This document shows positions 54,880-64,000 of a stretch of 64,000 nt of DNA, piece by piece (the first letter of the stretch is position 1; each line of letters starts with the position of its first letter). A model generated the notes under the pieces. That model made no database searches. It had not been told where the DNA came from and saw nothing but the letters and a program-made list of their open reading frames with translations. Origin of the DNA: Prosopocoilus inquinatus (lineage: Eukaryota > Arthropoda > Insecta > Coleoptera > Lucanidae); the NCBI GenBank assembly GCA_036172665.1, contig CM069870.1, positions 56,172,212 to 56,236,211 of the forward strand, written 5' to 3'. A program made the position numbers and the translations under genes.

Positions 54880-56070
54880 GGATGCTTTTTCGCCAGATTG
54901 ATGTTGGATACAAAATGTTAACTCTGAATATCTATATCGCTATACAAGACATTCGTATTTAGAATTTCAATAAGAGTAGTGTTGATGGTGTGGTTTCTGG
55001 AGTGGCTTGATAATGTGATTGGTCCCTGTTTCTTTTGATTATGATGTGATTAAGCTGAATTTTCTTTACATCTTATTTTCATGGATGGCTTCAGTTGGAT
55101 GGTTGGATTTAGAATCATCTGCGGCTTTAACCGAGCCTCTATTCTACTACTCGCAATTATGAGCCGCGCAAAATACTCAAAATGGTGACTCATTTTGATG
55201 TCATAAGTCATTTTTTGGCCATGTTTTCTTTTTTGTTTCCTAAAATTTTGTGACGTTGAAGGACGAAGTTTAGTGTGCAAAACATTTAGGGCTCGACATC
55301 ATGAAAAATATTCATAAAGAAATTGTTGTAGTTGACCGACATTAGTACCAAATGTTATGTCAAGTCGTATTATGTTAACTTAATTAAACTTGAACTAAAA
55401 CTATAATTTATATTTTAGATTAAAATTTCTGCATTTTGATTATTTATAAATGTATCATAGATCACACGCATTATAGATCTTCAAATAAGAACACTTAGAC
55501 GTGTTTGAAAATGCAGGATAACTTGCTTACTAGCCTTACACAAATAAAGTACATTCTCCAATTTAGTTTAGCACTTATCCCTCTTCTTTGTAGTACAAAT
55601 TTTTGGTTTCTTGCCGAAAAATGACCGCGTGCTTATATACCAAAAAACATTTCAGACTAAAGCGCGTCGATGAAGAGTTCAGAGGAGTCAATGAAGGGAT
55701 CAATGAAACTATAGAGTCCATGAATTCTAGGCGTCTTTTCGTCGAAGTTATGAATATTTGTCCAATGGAGGCATATCTGAATAGTTTATTTAAAAAGAAG
55801 TAGAACACTTGTGAAAAATATTAAATAAATTGAAACAAAATTTTCCTAAATAGTATCTACCCTTAATTGGTAGTTCTACGTTTAGGCTATAATGTCATAT
55901 TAATCAAACTTCTAGTATAAACAAATTACAGTGAAATTAAATTGGACAAAAACATTGTTGAGGAAAATAGGAGGAAAATAAAAAGTGTGTACAACTCAAT
56001 ATGTAAAATCGATATAAAAACTGACGAATTTTAATCACAACCGAAAAGTTAATCTTAAATATTAACGAAA
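54880..56070. other. AT-rich DNA, no gene seen
   Basis: No gene recognised. Overlapping sense and antisense frames near 55575-55808 lack motifs. Confidence 0.3.
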
Positions 56071-56074
56071 ACAA

Positions 56075-56300
56075 AAAAAGACGATCGATTGATAATTGAA
56101 AAATCAAATCAAACAAAAACAAAAGATGATAAAGATCGTTAAAAAATAAAAATGAAACAAGTGAACTGGAATGAAAGAAAAACCAAGACCGATCAATTGA
56201 TTATATTAATAATCATAATAATTTAATTATTGTAGTCACAATACAACAGACGATTGGAACGAGGACGAAAATAAAAATTCTCTAAAGCCAACTAATTCAA
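56075..56300 (+). repeat. A-rich repeat related to the 31-kb minisatellite
   Basis: Contains AAAAAAGACGATCGATTGAT and CAAAAACAAAAGATGAT words as in the units at 31.05-31.85 kb (GACGATCAATTGACAATCAA) and at 29.02 kb, then CAATACAACAGACGATTGG, similar to 31993. Probably a scrap of the same hAT-like family. Confidence 0.45.
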
Positions 56301-56448
56301 ATTGAATCAAGAGCATTGGAGAATTTTTAACCAAAAGTTTGAACAAAAGATTTTAAGTTCTGCATACGGTATGCAATCGCAGTACTAATAATTCAAATAT
56401 AAAATAAAGTCAAATATAATCAAGACAATTGATGAATTTTTTTTTTAA

Positions 56449-56687
56449 TAACCATTTGCACCATGTCTAGTTAAAAATTAAACCTGATTTAACAGTAAAC
56501 CCAATTTGCATCACGGCTTAAACCGTAGTTAGAAACTCGCTAAACCAACTCAACATTAAGCCAGCACGAACAACGGACTAAATTGAGTTGGTTTAGCAAG
56601 TTTCTAACTACAGTGTAAGCCGCGGTGTAAACTGGATTTACTGTTAAACTTGGTTTAAGTTTTAACTAGACGTGATGCAAACGGCTA
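56449..56687. mobile_element. Foldback MITE with ~105-bp arms
   Basis: A 239-bp near-complete palindrome. Left arm 56449-56555, right arm 56583-56687, and a central loop of about 27 bases. Matching landmarks are TTGCACCATGTCTAGTTAAA versus TTTAACTAGACGTGATGCAA, AACAGTAAAcCCA versus TGGATTTACTGTT, and CTAAACCAACTCAA versus TTGAGTTGGTTTAG. TA is at both ends. Non-coding. It would form a long hairpin if transcribed. Confidence 0.75.
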
Positions 56688-57199
56688 TAAATTAAATAAG
56701 GACTGCGTTTACATTTTTAAGGCTAGTGTTAATAACGTCGATTGTTAATAACGTTGTTTTCGAGCCCTGTTTACACGTGCTACTCGATGGACTTTATTTA
56801 GGTCTGTTTAGAACAGCTGATTGCATTGCCAACTGTCAAGACCACAGCGAGTATACATAACGAACAAAGGTTAGGATCAGTCAAACAGACGAGGTTGATA
56901 GCAACGTTAACTACGGGCGGGTGTGAAGTTACTAAACCGTTTTTGTAACAATGGTTGTTATGTCCCATTTACACAAATTTTTAAGGGGATGTTACTAAAA
57001 CCGGTTTCCATAACATCATGTAAAAGCAGTCAAAAACAAATAGAATCAGAGGTTGTTGATCTTTCAAAAAGATTGGGAATCACTGGTCTACAATTTAAGG
57101 CCCCAGTATTTTTTTTCTCAGGATCCAACGACGAGTCTTAACGTCCCTACGCCCTCTGTCTTGTAGTTTTGCAGACGTAGCTGCTTTACCAAAGACCAT

Positions 57200-57430
57200 T
57201 CAGATGCTTTACCCGTGCCATTTTCGTGACTATCCAAAATGCGTTTAACAGATCCTATCGTTTGTCATCGTATTGTCATCTGCATATTACATCGTGTTGG
57301 TATTTGTGCAACACAGCATGTCGTTAACAAAAATAGTAAATAATATTGGACCGATGAGAGATCCCTGGTTCACACCGTATCCACTGGTAATTCTGTGGAC
57401 ATTCTCGGTGAAAAATTATGCGCATATAAG
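57200..57430 (-). pseudogene. LINE reverse transcriptase scrap
   Basis: On the minus strand one frame reads YGVNQGSLIGPILFTIFVNDM, then, after a stop codon, YADD. This is the GVPQGSxLGPxLF...YADD block of non-LTR RTs with Pro changed to Asn. The preceding FTENVHRITSG also fits. Nothing else of the element is recognisable. It is different in sequence from the two larger LINEs. Confidence 0.65.
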
Positions 57431-57441
57431 CCTATGGCTGG

Positions 57442-57551
57442 TTCACAGTGGATGTAAACCACGGTGGATAACATAACAGGTGGTCCGACAGGACTATTCA
57501 CAGGGGATGTAAACCACTATGGAAAATATAACAGGTGGCCCAACTGTAGCA
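57442..57551 (+). repeat. Two-copy 55-bp tandem duplication
   Basis: 57442-57496 and 57497-57551 both start TTCACAG.GGATGTAAACCA and end in ATAACAGGTGG followed by CC; they differ at about ten positions. The GATGTAAACCAC word is conserved. Overlaps the edge of the LINE scrap. Confidence 0.65.
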
Positions 57552-58157
57552 TTCGGCTGAGTACTGGTATGTGCAGGACAGCGTAAGATCAATGTATAAG
57601 AGAAAGAAGCGTGACGTAATTACATAAACAGAGACTGTTAAGCGTAAATTTTCGCTATGTTTGTCAATTTATACGTTAATGAATAGTCTTGGAGTGGTTC
57701 ATAATGGTTAGTCTTGGTCATTGCATTTTTTATAAAATACATTGAAAAATACTGGGTGTCTCACAACGTACGGAGGAGATTGAAAGGGCAGCTACAGGAC
57801 AACAAAATAAAGCTTTTTTCTTTATTTGCTTTTGATCAAAACCCAATAATAAGAAAGTTACAGCAGTTTAACTTTCTTAATTTCTTCTTTAATTTATACC
57901 TATAATTTAATAATAATAATAATAATAATAATTTTTATTGCCAGAAGATTATAAATAATGTCAGCAGTTGTCGGATTGATTACATAAAAGTATAAGAAGA
58001 GTATAGTACTAAATTCGAACAGAATTTGTCAAGTTTAAGATAAAAATAGAAACTTTAAAAGTTAATAATAAAAAGATATTACATGAACAGTATGAGAGGA
58101 CTATGCACTACAACAATACAATAACAAGAGACAAAAGATGGAAGATCACCTAATGCT

Positions 58158-59993
58158 TTAATTCCGAGAAAAATATTCCTCAATCGTGTAGTAAGGGTTT
58201 TTTAAAAAGTGGTCTTTAATTTGTTCCTTGAAGTTTTTGAAATGTTTTAATAGCCTTACATTTATAGGGAGGTGATTGTAAAGTTTTAAAGTCAAATAAA
58301 ACATACTGTTAGGAAACTTTGACGTACGGTGTTGGGGTAAATAAAGATAGTGTTTATCTTGGGAACGAGTATTACTGTTACGTATCTCCGATTCTTTGGT
58401 TAGCAAAGATTCATTTCGTTTTATATATAGCAAGGAGTTGTAAATAAACAAGGACGGAAGAGTGAGAATCCTTAATTCTTTAAAAAAATTTCTGCAACTA
58501 GTTCGTGCACTTACATTCATGATTGCTCTAATAATGCGTTTTTGAATTATAAATACAGACCGTGCAGCGGAAGAGTTCCCCCAACAAAGAATACCATACT
58601 CTAACTTCGACTGTACACAACCAAAATAATACAGTCTCATTATTTCAATAGATACACTTCCGCTCAACTTCCTTAATGTGTAGCACGCAGTATTTAACGA
58701 TTTTTCTAAGATGAGGCAATGGTTACTCCATGTTAGGCCGGAATCAAAGGTAAGTCCTAGAAATTTTACAGTTTTTTCAACAGGAATTTCAAATTCCATA
58801 TCAGTTAACTTGGAAATTAAGAGAGTGATGGTATTGTGATTGAAAGTATTATAGGGAACTAAAACAGTTTTACTCACATTTAGTGATAGATTGTTTCGGC
58901 AGCACCACTCTGTCATGTTCGTAAACAATAAACTAAGTCGTTCTGAAAGTTGTTCGTCAGATTTATAATGTAAAATTGAGGAAGTATCATCTGCGAAATG
59001 AATAACATCACCTAATTGTAAGAACGAGTTTAGATCATTCAAATATATGATAAAAAGTAATGGCCCGAGTATACTGCCCTGAGGAACCCCGTGATGTACT
59101 TCAGTTACTCTCGACTTTGCACCCAGCCAAGAGACAATCTGGAAACGGTTTTTTAAAAAACTAGCGATCCAGTTAAGGGTGGGGCCGCGCACACCATATT
59201 GGTATAATTTGTGCAGAAGTGTGTCGTGATGCACTGTGTCAAAAGCCTTGGTAAGATCAAAATATATTCCAACCGTCTTTTCTCTGAGTTCGATATTTCG
59301 CAAAATAACGTTGTATGCTAAACATAGCGCATCATTAGACGAGAGACCCTTTCTAAAGCCGAACTGGTTTTTATTTATGATGGTATTTGCATCAAAGAAG
59401 TTAATTAATCTCGCCAACATAGCTTTTTCAAAAACTTTTGAAAAGATGGACAAGATAGAGATAGGTCTATAATTTCTTATATCTGTTTTTTTACCTTTCT
59501 TATATACAGGAATTATTTTAGCCGTTTTTAGGGCTGAAGGAAAGGAACCGTCGTTGAAGGACTGATTAATTAACTTGCAGAGTGGAGCAGCTAAGAACTT
59601 AGCCAAATATTTGAGAATAAAGCAAAGGATATCATCAATTCCTGCAGATTTCTTGCAGGAAACAGTAAGGATTATATTATAAATCTCAACTTCAGTGACG
59701 GGGAATAGAAACATGTTGCAATCATTACTTTTTATATTAATTGCATTACCCGAAGATTGACAAACAAGTTCATTAACTGAATTAATAAAATAATTACAAA
59801 AGGCATTACTAATATCTACCGCATTAACATGATCGTGATTATTTATATCAGTGATATATTCTGGACAATCAACAGAATTATTTTGTTTTAATAATATCCA
59901 AGCGGCTTTGTTTTTGTTGGAGGAGTTGCAGATAAAATTGTCATTGAAATTTCTTCTAGCAGATATTAAATTTACCCGATGTTTGCCTTTCAA
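58158..59993 (-). pseudogene. LINE ORF2: reverse transcriptase part
   Basis: A 611-residue uninterrupted frame. The linker (residues 1-150) precedes RT motifs NYRPISILSIFSKVFEK (174-190), FDLTKAFDTVHHD with the first catalytic Asp (245-257), HGVPQGSILGP (301-311) and HFADDTSSIL (332-341) with the catalytic pair. Then the thumb, CWGNS and a C-terminal region with LPSLFIYNSLLYIK and YLPQHRT follow. All RT motifs are intact. The protein would bind element RNA and copy it at a nicked chromosomal target. It is separated from the endonuclease by a one-base frameshift at about 59990-60005. Confidence 0.9.
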
Positions 59994-59997
59994 TTCC

Positions 59998-61027
59998 CTA
60001 TAAAGCGAGGTCAGAATTTTTGTTAGAAGGTCTTTCTTTTAATTTTCTATGAATACTCCTCAATTCACGTCCCTCCTTAATTAATGCCTCCGAGATCCAG
60101 CTCTTATTACGTGGTTTATTGAGATTTACTTGTTTAACTGGAAAATAGTAATTAAAGTAATGATTGAAAGTATTCAAAAAATTTAAAAAATTCGTGTCCA
60201 GATCCTGGTCATCTTTGACACAATGAAATTTTTCTACTCTGATAGCAGATACAAAATTTTCGATTGATGTTTCGTCAAAAAACCGTTTTTTAATAATACG
60301 GGTTGAAACGCGATCAGAAACTTCACAATGCACAAACAGAGTTATCATTCGATGATCGGATAATGCAGGATCAGTAATATTTATAACACAGTTATCCTTT
60401 TCTAAATTTGTAAAGAAATTATCCATTCTGGTATTAGTACTTCCATTTATGCGCGTAGGCGCTTCCACGAAGCTATCAAGGGCAAAGGATTCAAATAAAT
60501 CGGTCAAATATATTGACTCAGGAGTTAATTTTGAAAAATCAACATTAAAATCACCTCCAATAATGATGCGCCCATTAAAAGAGGCAGACATATCTAAAAC
60601 AACTTCAATATTGTTAAAGAAAACATTTATGTCCGCATTAGGTGATCTGTACAGATTGACTAGTAAAATATTAGTTGTACTCAAACATAACACCGCGGAA
60701 CACATTTCAAATTTTTTTTCCGAGATACAGACATCATTAATAACGTAAGGTTTACAATAAGATTTGACTGAAATTTGAAGCATACAACGCAACACCACCT
60801 CCTCTACACGTTTTCCGGGTAAAATTAGATATTAAGCTGTAGTTATCGAGATTCAAAACTTCAATTTCAACATCGTTTAGCCAGTGCTCAGTAATAAACA
60901 AAATTTCAGGAAAATCTTGATCTTTTAAAATTACGTTATGTTCGTCAACTTTATTTCGGAGGCTACAAATATTGTATGTTACAAATCGGAGCTTCATAGA
61001 CTTATTAGGCAAAATTTTGCTAGACAA
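59998..61027 (-). pseudogene. LINE ORF2: APE-type endonuclease part
   Basis: Two overlapping frames (60752-61027 and 59998-60798) together hold the endonuclease. YNICSLRNK carries the Asn of motif I, FITEHWL the catalytic Glu, RGGGVALY is next, GGDFNVD holds the Asp-Asn pair, and TDPALSDHRMI carries the final Asp-His. All expected acidic and His residues are visible. A single frameshift near 60780 breaks it, and a second just before the RT ends the frame at 59998. It would nick target DNA before reverse transcription. Confidence 0.85.
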
Positions 61028-61234
61028 AGTTTGAACATTTTTGCGTGGTAAATTAAGAGGATGGTTAAATGTTTCGTGATGAGTAAGAGACCTCGTAAGG
61101 ATAATTTGAGGCTTATTACGAGAACACTGTAAATTACTAGATATTGTAATAGAATCTTCTTCATTTACTAGAAGTTCATCTCGAGTAATGGAGCTGTTTG
61201 AAAATTCTTGCTATGGAGGCGCATACTTGAATTG

Positions 61235-62155
61235 CGGGCTGATGATTGATCGGAATCATAGGCAAGTGTTTCACAAGGATAGTTCACTATGAATTTAGCT
61301 AGTTCTGAGCACACACAATAATTAATCAAAATTATTTCACAAAATGTAACTTTATTATTAAATAAACTCTAAAAATTTATCAAAACCACCATTCATAAAA
61401 TGTCTCTGTTAATCTGTTTCCTTGTTTTGTTTTGAATTAGCAGGCGATGCATAACGAGATGAAAACCCGTTTTTGGGCATTAAAAGAAAAAGTGAAATAG
61501 CCCTTACTTTAACGTGGCTACATTTTTTAAAATAGTTGTTTATTGTAAAGCAGTGTTCAATTAACTCAAAAATGCCTCAAAATTGAATTTATAACGTAAA
61601 ATATTACTTCAGGGAGTAACTTTTGCTTGTTAATTAATTTTGCTTTGAAGTCTTGTAACTTTTTAGTTATTGCTTTTTTACCAAAAATTTATTAAGAAAA
61701 AATCTTTAATTTTATTTCCCGTAGCTACCCTTTTTATCTCCTCCGTAGGTTATGAGAAACCCAGTATATCGGAAATTTACGTTTTTGTGTTTATGTAAAT
61801 CTTATGTTTATGAGCTTGTCAGAAAACACACAGCAGAAAAGAAAAAGTTAGTAGAAGAGACGACTCACCCCTTTTGTGCCCAAATTGCCACTGCGCCAAT
61901 GCCACAACTCCAGATTGTCACACATTGCAACAAATGTTATACCTGCATTTTAAGTGTCGAATAGTTTTGTATATATTGTTTCGTACTTGGATTTTATCAC
62001 TAATTAATGGAATGTGTTCATTTCTGACTGACTTCTTCAGTATTGCTTCGAGTTAGCAGTTCAGCTGCAGCAAAAGAATATTGCACGTGGGATTTAATAC
62101 GTAGGTTTGGGAAACCAGCCAGGGCATGAAGGAATTAAGGTCCATAAATTCGTGT
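61235..62155. other. AT-rich DNA, right part of the TIR element and unique DNA
   Basis: 61235-61767 is the right part of the TIR element; beyond it nothing is recognised. Short plus-strand frames at 61752-62056 lack motifs. Confidence 0.35.
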
Positions 62156-62159
62156 ACGA

Positions 62160-63019
62160 AGTTATAGTATACCAATCAGCATTCACGGTTTTTCGATCCT
62201 CTGAAGCTACGGTTGCTGCATGTCCAGTTAAACCAAAGAAACAAGCAATCATTTGCTTCGCAGCACTGCGTGAACGGACAACTTTTATTGGCTTTGGTTC
62301 ATTTTGAAATATCCAAACGGTAGATTGTTGTTTACTTTCTGGCTCGTACGAATAGATCCACGTTTCGTCACCAGTAACGATGTTATAAAATAAATTTGAA
62401 CTACCTCCATTGAATTTCTGGAGCATTTCTTCGCACCATTTGACACGACCCTGCTTTTGCGCTTCTGTTAAATTGTGTGGGATCCAACGACTGCAAAGCT
62501 TTCGTACGTTCAAATGATCATGCAAAATCTAGTGTATTGCTTTCATGTCAATGCGGAAGGATGCTTGAATCTCACGATATGTCATATGTCGATCTCGCTC
62601 AAGCATTTCACGCACAGGATCTACATTAGTGGCAACAACAGATGTTGAAGGACGACCTTCACGAAATTCGTCACTGAGAGAGGTATGTCCACGCTGGAAT
62701 TCGGCAAACCAATTGTAAACACTGCTCTTTGATGGTGCTTCATCTCCAAAGGACAAATGAAGCCGATCGAGGCATTGTTTCGGCGTTAGACCACATTTGA
62801 AATCATAAAAAATCATGGCACGAAAATTTTCACGCAAGATTTCCATGTTTACACAAAATTACTTTTTCTCAAATGCTGTACAAACAAAACTAGTTCACTT
62901 TGATAGGAACTGGCAATAGAATTATAGGCGAGAAACGTCAATTTTTTCAAATATGACGGTTGATAAACGCTAACAATTCTAGATCTACTAGATTCCAGAA
63001 AACTTCCCAGCTACCCACG
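62160..63019 (-). mobile_element. mariner transposon, copy 2 (3'-truncated)
   Basis: Read on the minus strand it begins CGTGGGTAGCTGGGAAGTTT at 63019, next to TA (63020-63021). It follows copy 1 through the 5' region (CCTATAATTCTATTG, ACAGCATTTGAGAAAAAG) and the first two thirds of the transposase. It stops matching at about 62166, right after NADWYT. The 3' part and terminal repeat are missing, replaced by unrelated DNA. Confidence 0.85.
62166..62846 (-). pseudogene. mariner transposase, copy 2 (truncated)
   Basis: Start ATG at 62846 (MEILRENFRAMIFYDF). The N-terminal DNA-binding half (62529-62846) is fully open and lacks the stop seen in copy 1 (FAEFQRGHTS). A frameshift or stop at about 62525-62535 precedes the frame ending 62094, which includes KLCSRWIPHNL, TGDETW with the first catalytic Asp, and WIFQNEPKP, the segment missing from copy 1. 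The protein is cut after NADWYT, so the second and third catalytic Asp are absent. Residues beyond 62166 in this frame are unrelated. Confidence 0.85.
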
Positions 63020-63021
63020 TA

Positions 63022-64000
63022 TATTGAGGAAGTTAGTTACATTCAGGAGTTGGAAAATTTGGAAGACGATATGGTGGAGGCGCCGTAGAATTGCAGTTGT
63101 TTATATCATTTGATGACCTTTTACATACAGAAAGTGTAAAGCCGGCAATACATGTTCCAATCATTTCACGTAAAAATTCATGTAAACATGTGTGTATATA
63201 TTCATGAATTGTAATTTGCAATACACGTTTCAATTATATTAATAAAAAGATGTTCTGTGAAATAGTAATTTAGAATGTTAATGTTGGTGAAAATGGTAAC
63301 TCATGAATGCTTCTAACTTCAAGATATTTTCTTTGGGCAGCTGAGAATGTTGGATTATGTTATCAAGGGTATCATCCAAACGGAGAGCACATGACCATCA
63401 CTGGTTAAACTGTCTTGAAGCTAAAATTATTTATAAACATATGCCCACATAAATTAGTTGAAGTCGTTCTTCATTCATCTGAGTCAACAGCCAACAGCAA
63501 CAATCAAAGTCACTAGAATTTACTAAAATTTCACGTCAAAAACCTTGAGAAATAGAACTTGCTCTTTGTTTTTAATTTTACGTGTATAAATTCGTGTGAT
63601 TCTTTTTGCTCGCTATACACGGTGAAAAAAAGGTTTTGCCATAAATTACATGTAAATTTCATACAATTTACGATCGTCTATTGCGGACTTTAAGGGTAGT
63701 TTTTTAATTGTACTTTTGATATTTTCTTATCCAAATGTATGTTACTACGAACCTAGTGCTAACACATGTAGAACGTAGTGAATACACGGGGAATATAAGA
63801 GAGAACCGAGTACCATGTACATGATGTATCTTAAAAATGTATCAAAGTGTTTTTGTATGTAAATGTAAGGAGCTCGAAAATAAGATTTGGTATACGTGTA
63901 AGTCGAATGCGTGGGGGTGTGTGTGCATAAAAGATGATTTTATTATTAGCGCTACAATGGAAGACAGTCACATCCTTCAAAGCTGAAATGCGGAGACCGG
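63022..64000. other. Unique AT-rich DNA, no gene seen
   Basis: No gene or recognised repeat up to the window end. Confidence 0.35.

Larger units (their letters stand above)
57907..61230 (-). mobile_element. Nearly full-length LINE, CR1/Jockey group, (TTA)n 3' end
   Basis: A minus-strand non-LTR retrotransposon with an APE-type endonuclease (61027-60000), RT (59993-58158) and a 3' region ending in a (TTA)n repeat at 57909-57932. ORF2 is interrupted by only two frameshifts, so it is the best-preserved retroelement in the window. The reading frame of the endonuclease stays open upstream to about 61210 without an ATG. ORF1 is absent or lost. It lies inside the inverted repeats at 57751 and 61767. 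Confidence 0.85.
57751..61767. mobile_element. TIR element split by a LINE insertion
   Basis: The left terminus ACTGGGTGTCTCACAACGTA (57751) and the right terminus on the minus strand ACTGGGTTTCTCATAACCTA (from 61767) are inverted repeats. They continue with CGGAGGAGAT and GGGcAGCTAC and then more loosely for about 140 bp per side. TA lies next to both CTGGG ends. The LINE below fills most of the interior, so the host element was originally a few hundred bases, likely a MITE. No transposase seen. Confidence 0.6.

Overview
This is an AT-rich stretch of animal nuclear DNA, most likely from an insect. The evidence is the element mix: mariner and Tc1-like transposons, PIF/Harbinger and hAT-type inverted-repeat elements, Ty3/gypsy elements including a Mag-like copy and an envelope-gene remnant, CR1/Jockey-group LINEs ending in (TTA)n, a Penelope-like element and a tRNA-derived SINE. 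I find no convincing host protein-coding exon, tRNA or rRNA gene. The window reads as intergenic or intronic DNA filled by successive, mostly dead, insertions. Unique stretches with some GC-richer islands lie between them.

Layout. 1-7.8 kb: unique DNA with a hAT-type MITE that keeps its 8-bp target duplication (2472-2660) and two copies of an unnamed MITE family. 7.9-10.2 kb: a 5'-truncated LINE on the minus strand. 12.0-12.75 kb: a dead Tc1-like transposase. 14.5-14.9 kb: the longest copy of the unnamed MITE. 17.7-22.3 kb: a complete but decayed Ty3/gypsy element on the minus strand, with LTRs, AGAAG target duplications, a tRNA-Ser-type primer site and a polypurine tract, itself hit by a TA-target MITE. 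24.1-25.1 kb: diverged ~100-bp repeats carrying GACGTCA motifs. 25.15-28.62 kb: two direct copies of a 1328-bp Harbinger-type element. 28.7-33.4 kb: a hAT-like element, a partial second copy, a ~125-bp minisatellite and a foldback. 33.5 kb: a SINE. 33.82 kb: a hammerhead-type motif.

34.8-37.3 kb: fragments of a second gypsy lineage (RT on minus; Env-like and integrase pieces on plus) between 15-bp inverted termini. 40.4-45.1 kb: the most interesting region. It has a ~760-bp unit carrying a type I hammerhead ribozyme, one full copy plus the start of a second in tandem, and a further copy in inverse orientation 3 kb away. This is a retrozyme-like layout. 46.8-49.7 kb: a Penelope-like element (RT plus GIY-YIG endonuclease) with a large palindrome upstream, a hammerhead-like core downstream and inverted outer repeats. 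49.9-50.55 kb: an RTE-like LINE tail. 52.0-53.25 kb: a mariner whose third catalytic Asp is Tyr. 54-56.7 kb: diverged repeats and a foldback MITE. 57.2 kb: a LINE RT scrap. 57.75-61.77 kb: a TIR element split by a nearly full-length LINE. 62.16-63.02 kb: a second, truncated mariner.

No operon or pathway links these parts. The likely functional links are parasitic. Penelope-type reverse transcriptase could mobilise hammerhead-bearing RNAs, and the inverted hammerhead repeats could fold into long double-stranded RNA. All calls rest on reading the sequence by eye; no database search was run.
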